64,000 nucleotides of DNA, taken from positions 62,001 through 126,000 of the forward strand of contig NZ_JABAIJ010000011.1 in NCBI RefSeq assembly GCF_012641435.1, given 5' to 3'. Positions 17,306 to 25,598 of this stretch are shown piece by piece (position 1 is the first letter of the stretch; every line of letters starts with the position of its first letter). A program made the translations under genes and the position numbers. This DNA comes from Rhizobium sp. P38BS-XIX. Its GTDB lineage: Bacteria; Pseudomonadota; Alphaproteobacteria; Rhizobiales; Rhizobiaceae. A model generated the notes under the pieces. The model saw only the letters and a program-made list of their open reading frames with translations. It was not told the DNA's origin and ran no database searches.

Positions 17306-17426
17306 GGCGGCCGATCTCAGGTCTGAAGCCCATCGCAATCTCCAGGCCTTGCGTCCGGCGCTTTCAGCTTTTGATCTTGCGAATGTCATTACCGCGCAAA
17401 CGCCGAACACCGCTGCGTGACCTTGT

Positions 17427-18203
17427 CTAAACGACGACCGGCGCCTGTGCACCGTCCATACTGATCACGACTCCGGTCACGTAGCTTGCCTTGGCCGAAC
17501 TCAGGAAGGCGACAACGTTGGCGATATCGGCGGGATCGGCCATGCGACCGATTGGAATGCGCTTCAAAGCGTCGGCAAGCGCGTCCTGTTCGCTCATGCC
17601 GCCGGCCTTTGCCGACGCCTTCAAGCCTTCGGCGACACGATCCGTTTCCGTCAGGCCGGGATTGAGCCCGACGACACGTACGCCGTTGCCGGCATAGGCG
17701 TTGGCGAGGCCAACGCTTGCCAGCATGAGCGCGGCATTGGCCGAGCCGCCGGCCAAATGAACAGGCGAGGCGATCTTCCCGCCATTGCCGATGATATTGA
17801 TCACCGTACCCGATCGGCGGGCGCCCATGCGCTTGATGACTGGATCGACCACGTTGATATAGGAGAAGAACTTTGCATCCATGGCGGCTCGCCAGATGGC
17901 GGGATTGAGATCGTCGGCTGGCGTACGGGCCGCCGCACCGGCGCTGTTGACGAGAATATCGATCGGGCCGATATCCGCCTCGACCTTGTTCACCATGGCA
18001 AGTGCCTGTGCATCGGAGGTCAGGTCCGCGGCGTAGCCACGTGCGCCGGAAAGCCTGGAAAGAGCCGCGTCGATATTGGACTGCGAGCGCGAGCAGATGG
18101 CGACCCTTGCTCCTTCCTGCAGGAAGAGGGCTGCGCAGGCATAACCGATGCCCTTAGAGCCGCCCGTAATCACAACGACTTTATCCTTGAGGCCAAGGTC
18201 CAT
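17427..18203 (-). CDS. SDR-fold protein lacking the catalytic Tyr/Lys
   Basis: A 258-residue short-chain dehydrogenase/reductase fold. The cofactor motif TGGSKGIG is intact (residues 14-21) and VNSAGAA replaces the usual NNAG. The active-site region reads ASPVHLAGGSANAALM where a normal SDR has YxxSK; both the Tyr and the Lys positions are substituted. It may be a divergent SDR with another chemistry or a non-catalytic binder. The C-terminal VTGVVISMDGA is typical. The start at 18203 follows AGGAG. It converges on nadC and sits tail to head with the RpiR gene 100 bases away, without an obvious partner. Confidence 0.85.
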   Translation of the reverse strand: MDLGLKDKVVVITGGSKGIGYACAALFLQEGARVAICSRSQSNIDAALSRLSGARGYAADLTSDAQALAMVNKVEADIGPIDILVNSAGAAARTPADDLNPAIWRAAMDAKFFSYINVVDPVIKRMGARRSGTVINIIGNGGKIASPVHLAGGSANAALMLASVGLANAYAGNGVRVVGLNPGLTETDRVAEGLKASAKAGGMSEQDALADALKRIPIGRMADPADIANVVAFLSSAKASYVTGVVISMDGAQAPVVV

Positions 18204-18303
18204 GGAATTTCTCCTGTGTGATTTGCTGTGGTGCAAAGCTACGTGGCGATATCGCGGTCGTACAGGGCCGTGATCGTCACAGCTTGGTGACCGGGAGGCG
18301 ATC

Positions 18304-19164
18304 TCAGGAGAGACGCTTTGCCTTCAGCACGGAAACGGCCGTCTCGCTATTATGAACATAATCGTAAGCATCGGGTTGACGCTGTACCAGGAGAATGAAC
18401 AGCAGATCGGTCAGCATGAGCTGGGCGTCGCGGGCGGTGATGGCCGAGGAGCGCACGCGGTCCTCATCACCGACGGTGTGAAGGCAAATATCAGCGACGT
18501 GGGCGAGCGGGTTATCCTGCAGTCCGGTGACCACAATGACGGTTGCCTGGCGCTGGCTTGCGAGTTCCGCGATGCGCAAAGTTTCGATACTTGTCCCTGA
18601 ATAGGAAAGCGCGAAGAGCAGATCATCCGGCCCCAGCGTCGAGGCGTTGGCCATTTGCACATGGCTGTCGCTGTCGTGCAGCACATTGCGGCCAAGTTTC
18701 ATAAGCTTGTAGGAAAAATCGCGTGCAACCAGCGAGGAAGCTCCGACACCGGCAAGATGAATGCGCCGGGCATCGTGGAGAGCCTCGAGCGCCTTCTCGA
18801 TATCGGATTCGTTGTTGACTGAGATGGTTTGCTGCATTGCCTGCAGCTTGCTGCTGAACAGCTTTTGCAGGATCGTGAGATAGCCGTCACCAACTTCGAT
18901 CGTTCCGTGGATCATGCCGGCGGGCGCCTGCCATTCCTGCGCCTTGGCCTCGCTCACGGCAAGCTTCAGTTCCTGATAGCCGGCATAACCGAGCTTCTGG
19001 CTGAACTTGACGACGCTCGACTGGCTTCGGCCTGTTTCCACCGCCAGAGCCGCTGACGACAGCCGCAACATCTGATCAGGATTGTCGATGATGAATTGCC
19101 CGATCTGACGATCGGCAGGGGCCATGGTTTCGAGCTGGGCGCTGATTTTCCTGAGAATAGACAT
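18304..19164 (-). CDS. RpiR/MurR-family transcriptional regulator
   Basis: A 286-residue regulator with an N-terminal RpiR helix-turn-helix (residues 1-77; LRLSSAALAVETGRSQSSVVKFSQKLGYAGYQELK in pieces) and a C-terminal SIS sugar-phosphate-binding domain (RRIHLAGVGASSLVARDFSYKL, LFALSYSGTSIET). SIS-domain regulators such as E. coli MurR sense MurNAc-6-phosphate and related sugars. It is divergent from the murA-kinase pair, and a perfect palindrome lies in the gap. AAAGGA precedes the ATG. It is the likely controller of the peptidoglycan-recycling genes that follow. Confidence 0.92.
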   Translation of the reverse strand: MSILRKISAQLETMAPADRQIGQFIIDNPDQMLRLSSAALAVETGRSQSSVVKFSQKLGYAGYQELKLAVSEAKAQEWQAPAGMIHGTIEVGDGYLTILQKLFSSKLQAMQQTISVNNESDIEKALEALHDARRIHLAGVGASSLVARDFSYKLMKLGRNVLHDSDSHVQMANASTLGPDDLLFALSYSGTSIETLRIAELASQRQATVIVVTGLQDNPLAHVADICLHTVGDEDRVRSSAITARDAQLMLTDLLFILLVQRQPDAYDYVHNSETAVSVLKAKRLS

Positions 19165-19276
19165 GTGTCCTTTCCAGCCATCGCGGCCGTTTCAAAGATC
19201 AAAGCGAGGACGGCGAAGATACCACTCGTCTCAAGGTCGGCAATCGCGCTTAAACCGATGAGACCTTAGCACAGCA

Positions 19277-19299
19277 AATTGGAATAAAAAATTCCAATT
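19277..19299. promoter_or_regulatory. RpiR operator 1 (palindrome)
   Basis: A perfect 9+9 inverted repeat, AATTGGAAT-AAAAA-ATTCCAATT, in the gap between the divergent rpiR and murA genes. It lies four bases upstream of a TTGACA -35 pointing to murA. The core GGAAT-N5-ATTCC recurs upstream of murQ. Confidence 0.75.
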
Positions 19300-19303
19300 C
19301 CCG

Positions 19304-19331
19304 TTGACAGAATGGAATGGTCGAATAGTCT
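19304..19331 (+). promoter_or_regulatory. murA-kinase promoter candidate
   Basis: TTGACA at 19304-19309 with a poor -10 (TAGTCT at 19326-19331, spacing 16). The weak -10 and an operator abutting the -35 resemble an activator-dependent promoter. Confidence 0.45.
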
Positions 19332-19388
19332 TGAACATGACTGACAGCGACGCGTTATCGTCTGCCTTTTCCTAGACGGATTTTCAGC

Positions 19389-20645
19389 ATGGACAAACTT
19401 CGCATCTCTGGCGGCAAGAGACTGCAGGGCGCGGTGACTATTGCCGGCGCCAAGAATGCTGCGTTGCCGCAGATTGCCGCCGCGCTCTTGAGTCCGCATC
19501 CCGTGGAGTTGACGAACCTACCGCTTGTGAGCGACGTCGAAAACATGCTCGGCGTCGTCGCACTCCATGGTGCCAAGGTGACACGAGGTTCGCACGGAAC
19601 GACGCTCGATGCAGGCAACATCGTGTCGACCGAAATCTCCTATGATACCGTCAGGCGTATGCGCGCAACCGTACTGGTGCTTGCGCCCTTGCTCGCTCGA
19701 TTTGGTCAGGCGCGCGTCTCGCTTCCGGGTGGCTGCGCCATCGGCGCGCGACCCGTCGACATGCATATCAAGGCGCTTTCCATCCTGGGTGCCGATATCG
19801 CGATCGAAAGTGGCCTGATCGTCGCGTCGGCGCCAAACGGGCTGAGAGGTGCTCGGATCGTCTTGAGTTCACCATCCGTCGGTGCGACAGAGACGGCGAT
19901 GATGGCGGCCTGTACCGCCAAGGGCGAGACCGAGATCCTTAATGCTGCACGCGAGCCCGAGGTGGCGGATCTCGCGGCCTGCCTGAGCGCCATGGGCGCG
20001 CGGATCGAAGGGGCGGGGACGCATCGTATCCTCGTCGACGGCGATACCGCCTGGCGCGCCGCCAAACATCATGGCATTCCCGATCGAATCGAGGCCGGCA
20101 CTTATGCTGTGGCAGCGGCGATCACCGGCGGTCAGCTCGAGCTTATCCATGCGCGCTTGGAGAATTTGGCGTCCGTCGTGCAGGCGCTCGAAGCCATGGG
20201 CGTCAGTGTCTGGCCGAGCGATCGCGGTCTGGTCGTTTCGAGAGACGGTCCGCTCAAGGCAGCCGATATCACCACCGAACCCTATCCCGGTTTCCCGACG
20301 GACCTGCAGGCACAGTTCATGGCTCTTGCCTGTTGTGCTGAAGGCGCGACATTGATCCGCGAGACGGTATTCGAAAACCGCTTCATGCATGTACCGGAAC
20401 TGATGCGGCTTGGCGCCAATATTACCTTGCAGGGGACGACGGCGCTGGTGCGCGGCGGCGCGCCGCTCAAGGGGGCGCAGGTGATGGCGACCGATCTGCG
20501 TGCCTCCGTGTCTCTGGTTCTCGCAGCGCTCGTTTCCAAGGGCGAAACGATCGTAAATCGCGTTTACCATCTCGATCGCGGCTACGAGCAGCTCGATCGC
20601 AAATTGCGCCTGTGCGGTGCCGATATCGAACGGCTGACATCATGA
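19389..20645 (+). CDS. murA: UDP-GlcNAc enolpyruvyl transferase (MurA paralogue)
   Basis: A 418-residue EPSP-synthase-fold enzyme that transfers enolpyruvate from PEP to UDP-GlcNAc, the first committed step of peptidoglycan synthesis. Catalytic residues are present: K22 and N23 (GAKNAALP), C116 in PGGCAIGARP, the fosfomycin-target cysteine, and the Asp in FPTDLQAQ. It looks fully functional. Its place in a catabolic locus next to a GlcNAc kinase and murQ is unusual; a housekeeping murA is expected elsewhere in the genome, so this is probably a paralogue. Its stop overlaps the start of the kinase gene (ATGA). Confidence 0.92.
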   Translation: MDKLRISGGKRLQGAVTIAGAKNAALPQIAAALLSPHPVELTNLPLVSDVENMLGVVALHGAKVTRGSHGTTLDAGNIVSTEISYDTVRRMRATVLVLAPLLARFGQARVSLPGGCAIGARPVDMHIKALSILGADIAIESGLIVASAPNGLRGARIVLSSPSVGATETAMMAACTAKGETEILNAAREPEVADLAACLSAMGARIEGAGTHRILVDGDTAWRAAKHHGIPDRIEAGTYAVAAAITGGQLELIHARLENLASVVQALEAMGVSVWPSDRGLVVSRDGPLKAADITTEPYPGFPTDLQAQFMALACCAEGATLIRETVFENRFMHVPELMRLGANITLQGTTALVRGGAPLKGAQVMATDLRASVSLVLAALVSKGETIVNRVYHLDRGYEQLDRKLRLCGADIERLTS

Positions 20646-21532
20646 CCACCGCAGCGCACCGTACGCCATATTTTCTCGGGATCGACGGAGGTGGCACCGG
20701 CTGCCGCGCGCGCATCGAAGATGCCGAAGGGACGATCCTCGGGCAGGGATTGTCTGGGCCGGCCACCACTCGTCTCGGGATTGCTGAAGCGTGGGCATCG
20801 ATTTCACGGGCCTTCGATGCAGCCATCGAGGAAGCGGGGCTGGGTGCCCCTGACATCGCACGCATACATGCCGGGGTTGGACTGGCGGGGATCGGTCGCA
20901 AGGGTGCGCTTGATGCATTAAAGGCAATTGAACACCCCTTTGCCAGCGTCGATTTCGTCAGCGACGGTGAGGGCGCATGCCTTGGTGCGCATTCCGGCCG
21001 GGATGGCGCTATCGTCATTGCCGGCACCGGGTCCATCGGCCTCGGTCTCGTCGAAGGGCGGCAGTTGAGGGTTGGCGGTTATGGGTTTCCGATCTCGGAC
21101 GAGGGCAGCGGTGCCTATCTTGGGCTGAAGGCCGTGCAACTGGCGCTGCGCGCCAATGACGGCCGCGAGCAGAAGACGGCCTTGCTGGCTGAAATGATGC
21201 AGCGCTTCCAGAACGAACCGATGGAGGCGGTCGCCTGGATGGACCGAGCATCGGCAACGGATTATGCGACATTCGCGCCCATGGTCCTGCGCCATGCCGA
21301 TCAGGGCGATGCGATCGCGCGCCGGATCGTGCAAAGTGCTGCCGGCCATGTGGATACGCTCGTGCGCAGTTTGTTTGACAAAGGGGCGCCGCGGGTCTGC
21401 CTGCTTGGAGGACTTGCAAGCCCATTGGAACCATGGCTTGCGCCTGATGTGCGTCGTCGCCTGAAGCCGATCGACGGGGATGCGGTCTCCGGAGCGATCA
21501 TTCTGGCGAAGCGATCCGTTTGCCAGGACTGA
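20642..21532 (+). CDS. BadF/BadG-type N-acetylglucosamine kinase
   Basis: A 296-residue ASKHA-fold kinase of the BadF/BadG/BcrA/BcrD group, which includes mammalian and bacterial GlcNAc kinases. Phosphate-binding loops are GIDGGGTGCRARIED near the N-terminus, IVIAGTGSIGLG in the middle, and GGLASPLEP near the C-terminus. It starts at the ATG at 20642 inside the murA stop, so the two are translationally coupled. In this locus it would phosphorylate free GlcNAc released from muropeptides to GlcNAc-6-phosphate, the same product that MurQ gives. A MurNAc or glucosamine specificity cannot be ruled out. Confidence 0.85.
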   Translation: MTTAAHRTPYFLGIDGGGTGCRARIEDAEGTILGQGLSGPATTRLGIAEAWASISRAFDAAIEEAGLGAPDIARIHAGVGLAGIGRKGALDALKAIEHPFASVDFVSDGEGACLGAHSGRDGAIVIAGTGSIGLGLVEGRQLRVGGYGFPISDEGSGAYLGLKAVQLALRANDGREQKTALLAEMMQRFQNEPMEAVAWMDRASATDYATFAPMVLRHADQGDAIARRIVQSAAGHVDTLVRSLFDKGAPRVCLLGGLASPLEPWLAPDVRRRLKPIDGDAVSGAIILAKRSVCQD

Positions 21533-21572
21533 CGATTGCGGGTGGCTCGTCGTCATAGGTTCTACAGATAAG

Positions 21573-21655
21573 GAAGGTCTGTTCCATACATTGGACGAGC
21601 AAATCGCCGGGCGCTAGCAACGGTCCGCACGGACCGTGGTGAGATCTAGACCTTC
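21573..21655 (+). other. nested inverted repeats, possible structured RNA or terminator
   Basis: An outer 8-bp pair (GAAGGTCT 21573-21580 / AGACCTTC 21648-21655) encloses a perfect 7-bp hairpin (ACGGTCC-GCAC-GGACCGT, 21620-21637) and a small TCCA/TGGA stem-loop. It lies 40 bases after the kinase stop. There is no T-tract, so a simple intrinsic terminator is doubtful. Confidence 0.35.
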
Positions 21656-21756
21656 ATTCATGTGCTCGCCCCGCCGATGATCATTGACCGCCTAATCGCA
21701 GCGTAAATCTTGTCCGAGACGTCGAGATCGCGCGACGTTTTTCGTGAACCCATCAT

Positions 21757-21771
21757 GGAATATTTTATTCC
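21757..21771. promoter_or_regulatory. RpiR operator 2 (palindrome)
   Basis: GGAAT-ATTTT-ATTCC, the same five-base half-sites and five-base spacer as the core of the site upstream of murA. It ends eight bases before the -35 of the murQ promoter, again directly upstream of it. Confidence 0.68.
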
Positions 21772-21779
21772 TTTATGCG

Positions 21780-21808
21780 TTGACGATGGGAATAAACGGA
21801 CATAATAT
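21780..21808 (+). promoter_or_regulatory. murQ operon promoter candidate
   Basis: TTGACG at 21780-21785 with an AT-rich -10 zone (CATAATAT, 21801-21808; spacing 15-17). It would start a transcript with a leader of about 180 bases running into murQ and the transporter genes. Confidence 0.5.
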
Positions 21809-21991
21809 TAACCTAGGTAAACAGGGAGTGGACGGGGAATGAAGCCGTAAAGGCCGTCTCGCGTCCCGGGTGACTTCGGTCGTCCGTCAACTCGAAAATG
21901 CTAATCTTTGCTATGGCGGGTCCGATCAACAACTGATCGAACCCGTCATTCTGACCCATTGATATCGAAGCGTTATTTCGCGAGCGAGCCC

Positions 21992-22915
21992 ATGACAGAG
22001 CAGAAGTTGATATCCGAACTGGAGCAATTGGTTTCCGAAGGACGCAATCCGAACACGATGCATATCGATCTCCTGCCGACCTTCGATATTCTGCGCGAGA
22101 TCAATTATGAGGATCAGACGGTTCCGGTTGCCGTCGAGAAGGTCATTCCGGCAATCGCTGCCGCCGTCAATCAGATCGTTGCCGCCTTCCAGAAGGGAGG
22201 GCGACTGGTCTATATGGGCGCCGGCACGAGCGGCCGCCTTGGTGTTCTCGATGCCTCGGAATGCCCACCGACGTTCAGCGTTCCCCCGAGCATGGTTGTT
22301 GGATTGATCGCCGGTGGTCCGGATGCCCTGCGCCGCTCGATCGAAGGCGCGGAGGATGATCCGGAGCAGGGGCGCCAGGCATTGGAGGATATCAAGCTGA
22401 CGAAGGTCGATGTCGTCGTCGGTATCGCGGTCAGCGGCCGCACGCCTTACGTCATCGGAGGCCTGAACTACGCCAAGAGCATCGGCGCCTTCACGGTCGC
22501 GCTGTCCTGCAATCCGAATTCCATCATCGCAGGTATTGCCGATCTTGCCATTTCGCCTGTTGTCGGTCCGGAGATCCTGACCGGTTCGACGCGATTGAAA
22601 TCCGGCACGGCGCAAAAGCTCATTCTCAACATGCTGACGACGGCTAGCATGATCCGGATCGGAAAGAGCTATCAGAATCTGATGGTCGACGTCAGTGCCA
22701 GCAACAAGAAGCTCGTGGCGCGCGCCTCGCGTATCGTCATACAGGCGACCGGTTGTACGCAGCAGGAGGCACGCCGCGTCCTCGATCTGACCGGAAACGA
22801 CGTGAAGCTCGCCATTCTCATGGAAATTACTGGTATGGGCATTGAAGAAGCTCGCGCGGCATTGCAAAACGCTGGAGGATTCCTGCGCAAGGCTATCACC
22901 GCTCGCACTGCTTGA
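21992..22915 (+). CDS. murQ: N-acetylmuramic acid 6-phosphate etherase
   Basis: A 307-residue SIS-domain lyase that cleaves the lactyl ether of MurNAc-6-phosphate to GlcNAc-6-phosphate and D-lactate. Signatures are GAGTSGRLGVLDASECPPTF with catalytic E90, and SIEGAEDDPEQG with the second glutamate E121; ISVSGRTPYV-like AVSGRTPYVIGG follows, and a helical C-terminal domain ends the protein. The ATG at 21992 was chosen because the family begins MTEQKLISELE-like; the frame is open 28 codons further upstream. It heads the gene set with the importer, anmK and the transglycosylase. Confidence 0.95.
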   Translation: MTEQKLISELEQLVSEGRNPNTMHIDLLPTFDILREINYEDQTVPVAVEKVIPAIAAAVNQIVAAFQKGGRLVYMGAGTSGRLGVLDASECPPTFSVPPSMVVGLIAGGPDALRRSIEGAEDDPEQGRQALEDIKLTKVDVVVGIAVSGRTPYVIGGLNYAKSIGAFTVALSCNPNSIIAGIADLAISPVVGPEILTGSTRLKSGTAQKLILNMLTTASMIRIGKSYQNLMVDVSASNKKLVARASRIVIQATGCTQQEARRVLDLTGNDVKLAILMEITGMGIEEARAALQNAGGFLRKAITARTA

Positions 22916-22996
22916 AACAACCATCGCGGCGCGCCGCGGCGGCAATCAATAGGCCAAAATCGGCCGGGAACATTTAAGAAATTTGGAGGACAGGCA

Positions 22997-24517
22997 ATGA
23001 AAGGGAATTTTGGAAGGAAACTATTTTCAGGAGCGGCACTGGCTGTCGGACTTGGGCTGGCGATAGTTGCGATGCCGGTGGAGGCGGCAACCTTGCGCAT
23101 GGCATGGTCGCAGGACGCAACCGGTCTCGACCCGCACAAGCAGACGGCTTTTTCCTCCATCCGCCTGTTGGAACTGATTTACGAGCCTCTGGTGCGCCTC
23201 GACGGCAATCTGCAGATCGTGCCCGGAGTTGCCGAAAGCTGGCAATTCTCGTCCGATGGCAAGCAGCTGACCTTCAAGCTCAATGCCAAATCCAAATTCC
23301 AAAATGGCGCGCCCGTCACGTCGGCTGACGTCAAGGCTTCGTTCCAGCGTATTCTTGATCAGGCAACCGCGGCCGTCGCCCGTGCCAATTTCCTGTCGAT
23401 TGCCAGCATCGATACGCCCGATGCCAATACGGTGGTTTTCAATCTGTCGCAGCCCGACGTTCCGCTTTTGACGGCAATGACGAGCCTGAATGCTGCCGTC
23501 GTGCCGGCGAGCGAAATTGCCGCCGGCACCATCGGCACGAAAGCCATCGGCTCCGGCCCGTTCAAGCTCGACAGCTGGGTACCGAACTCCAAGGAAGTCT
23601 TGAGCGCCAACAAGGATTGGGCCGGCGGCCCTGTTGCTGTCGATGGTATCAACATCAGCGTGTTGCCGGATGAAACGGCAATCCTCGCTTCGCTGCGCAC
23701 CGGCCAGATCGACTTTGCGCTGCTGAACGATCCGCTCGTCGCAACGCTGGTGCCGAAGGAGCCGAAACTGCAGCTCACCCGTACACCTGTTCTTTCCTAC
23801 AACGTCCTGCAGCTCAATCCCTCGCGCAAGCCAACGGATCAGCTGGCCGTGCGCCAGGCGATTTCCTGCGCCATCGACCGCAAGGACGTGATGGATACCG
23901 CCGCTCTTGGCGAAGGCAAGGTGACGGGGCCGCTGACGATGCCGCTCTATGCAACTGACCCAAGCAAGCTCTTCTGCTACACGCGCGACGTTGCCAAAGC
24001 AAAGAAGCTGATGGCCGATGCCGGCTTCGCCAACGGCTTTTCCGCAACCGTGATTGCCGCAACCGGCGAACCGCCCACTGCAACGGCCGAAGCGCAGGTC
24101 ATCCAGTCGCAGCTAGCCGAAATCGGCATAAAGCTCGATATCAAAGTCATGGAACTCAACGTCTACGTCGATACATGGCTCAAGGGTAATTTCGACATGG
24201 CAGTCGCGCTTAACGGCGGCAGTGCCGACCCCTATTCGATGTACAACCGCTACTGGACGAAATCGGGCAATCTGCAGAAGGTCGCCAACTATATCGACGA
24301 TACGCTCGACAGCCTGATGCAGAAGGGCCGTGTCGAGACCGATCCAGCCAAGCGCAAGGAAATTTTTGCCGAGTTCGAGAAGCATATCGCGGAAGTTTCG
24401 CCCTGGATCTGGCTCTATACGGCTTACGGCTACACGGCCGAGCAAAAGAACGTCGAGGGTTTCGTCCCGACACCGACCGGCTCGCTCTTCGGTCTAAGCA
24501 AAGTGACCATCAAGTAA
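22997..24517 (+). CDS. ABC transporter substrate-binding protein (Opp/Dpp family 5)
   Basis: A 506-residue periplasmic solute-binding protein. It has a signal peptide (KLFSGAALAVGLGLAIVA, cleavage after VEA near residue 31) and the family 5 pattern: WSQDATGLDPHKQT, LIYEPLVRLD, FKLNAKSKFQNGAPVTSADVKASFQRI (in pieces), and C-terminal domains typical of dipeptide/oligopeptide binders. GGAGG precedes the ATG. Its genes sit between murQ and anmK, so muropeptides, anhydro-muropeptides or their peptide stems are the likely ligands. A hairpin separates it from the permease genes, a common way of giving the binding protein higher expression. Confidence 0.92.
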   Translation: MKGNFGRKLFSGAALAVGLGLAIVAMPVEAATLRMAWSQDATGLDPHKQTAFSSIRLLELIYEPLVRLDGNLQIVPGVAESWQFSSDGKQLTFKLNAKSKFQNGAPVTSADVKASFQRILDQATAAVARANFLSIASIDTPDANTVVFNLSQPDVPLLTAMTSLNAAVVPASEIAAGTIGTKAIGSGPFKLDSWVPNSKEVLSANKDWAGGPVAVDGINISVLPDETAILASLRTGQIDFALLNDPLVATLVPKEPKLQLTRTPVLSYNVLQLNPSRKPTDQLAVRQAISCAIDRKDVMDTAALGEGKVTGPLTMPLYATDPSKLFCYTRDVAKAKKLMADAGFANGFSATVIAATGEPPTATAEAQVIQSQLAEIGIKLDIKVMELNVYVDTWLKGNFDMAVALNGGSADPYSMYNRYWTKSGNLQKVANYIDDTLDSLMQKGRVETDPAKRKEIFAEFEKHIAEVSPWIWLYTAYGYTAEQKNVEGFVPTPTGSLFGLSKVTIK

Positions 24518-24530
24518 CGGCAGGCGGTAT

Positions 24531-24567
24531 CTGGAGCATTTTCGGTTCAATTCGAGAAATGCTCCAG
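24531..24567 (+). repeat. perfect 11-bp inverted repeat between binding-protein and permease genes
   Basis: CTGGAGCATTT / AAATGCTCCAG with a 15-base loop. A stable stem-loop 14 bases after the binding-protein stop could protect the upstream mRNA from 3' decay or partly terminate transcription. The sequence also resembles dispersed palindromes of rhizobial intergenic mosaic elements. Confidence 0.7.
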
Positions 24568-24638
24568 CTCCGCCTTCATGCGGCTTCGGAGGCAGGCGCC
24601 AGCCCTGCATCGATCGAGACTGCTCTAGAGGAATTGCA

Positions 24639-25598
24639 ATGGCATACCTGACACGCCGGCTGATGACATTCCCCCTGATCATGCTGGGCGTGTCCATCTT
24701 CGTCTTTGTCGCCATACGACTGGTGCCAGGCGATGCGATTACGGCGATGCTTGGAACCAATGCGGGCTTGCTGACACCGGAGCAGCGCGAGGCTCTCACC
24801 ACCTATTTCGGCATCGACCAGCCCTGGCCTGTTCAATACTGGCATTGGCTGCTCGGCGTATTCGGCGGTAATCTCGGCATCTCGGTCACCTACGGCAAGC
24901 CGGTGCTGGATATGATCCTGGAGCGCTTCCCGCTCACGCTCGAGCTTGCTTTGCTTTCGATGGTCATCGCACTTGCAATCGGCCTGCCGGCAGGCGTCTT
25001 TGCAGCGACGCGAAACGAAAAACTGTCCGATCTTCTGGTGCGCATCGTCGCGATGATAGGACAATCCACGCCGAATTTTGTTCTCGGGCTGCTGCTGATT
25101 TATGCCTTGTCCGCAGGATTTGGCGTGCTGCCGACGATGGGCGCCTTCACCCCTCTTTGGGAAAACCCACTCGAAAACCTCGGCCAGATGATCCTTCCCG
25201 CACTCACGCTTGGTTTTGCCTTTGCGGCATCTGTCACTCGCGTCGTGCGCTCAGCGATGCTCGATGTCCTGAGCGATGATTATGTGCGCACGGCTCGTAG
25301 CCGTGGCGTTCCGGCCCGTGGCGTCATCTGGCGGCATGCTCTGCCGAACGCGCTGATCCCGGTGGTGACGCTGAGCGGTGTCGAATTCGGTTATCTGCTC
25401 GGCGGCGCGGTGCTGGTCGAGCAGATCTATGCGTTGCCGGGCCTGGGCCGTATGGTGCTGGACGCTATCCTGCAGCGCGATTACGCCCTGGTTCAGGGCA
25501 GCGTGCTGTTCATTGCCTTCAATTTCATGATCGTCAACCTGCTCGTCGATCTCGCCTATGTCGCTCTCGACCCGCGCGTTCGACTGGGAGAAGGCTGA
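24639..25598 (+). CDS. ABC transporter permease (DppB/OppB type)
   Basis: A 319-residue inner-membrane protein with six predicted transmembrane segments. The N-terminus (RRLMTFPLIMLGVSIFVFVAIRLVPGD) is the DppB/OppB signature, and the cytoplasmic coupling loop reads ARSRGVPARGVIWRHALPNA. It pairs with the next permease, whose ATG overlaps its stop codon. It belongs to the importer whose binding protein and ATPase genes flank it. Confidence 0.95.
   Translation: MAYLTRRLMTFPLIMLGVSIFVFVAIRLVPGDAITAMLGTNAGLLTPEQREALTTYFGIDQPWPVQYWHWLLGVFGGNLGISVTYGKPVLDMILERFPLTLELALLSMVIALAIGLPAGVFAATRNEKLSDLLVRIVAMIGQSTPNFVLGLLLIYALSAGFGVLPTMGAFTPLWENPLENLGQMILPALTLGFAFAASVTRVVRSAMLDVLSDDYVRTARSRGVPARGVIWRHALPNALIPVVTLSGVEFGYLLGGAVLVEQIYALPGLGRMVLDAILQRDYALVQGSVLFIAFNFMIVNLLVDLAYVALDPRVRLGEG

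Larger units (their letters stand above)
21533..21991. other. long intergenic region between kinase and murQ genes
   Basis: 459 bases without a convincing gene. It contains a nested inverted-repeat element (21573-21655), the second RpiR palindrome (21757-21771), a TTGACG/AT-rich promoter (21780-21808) and a leader of about 180 bases before murQ. Confidence 0.7.

Noticed and set aside
22925..22938. Self-complementary CGCGGCGCGCCGCG between murQ and the binding-protein gene
   Set aside because: A GC-rich 14-mer without spacer or T-tract; it may arise by composition and I found no second copy to support an operator.
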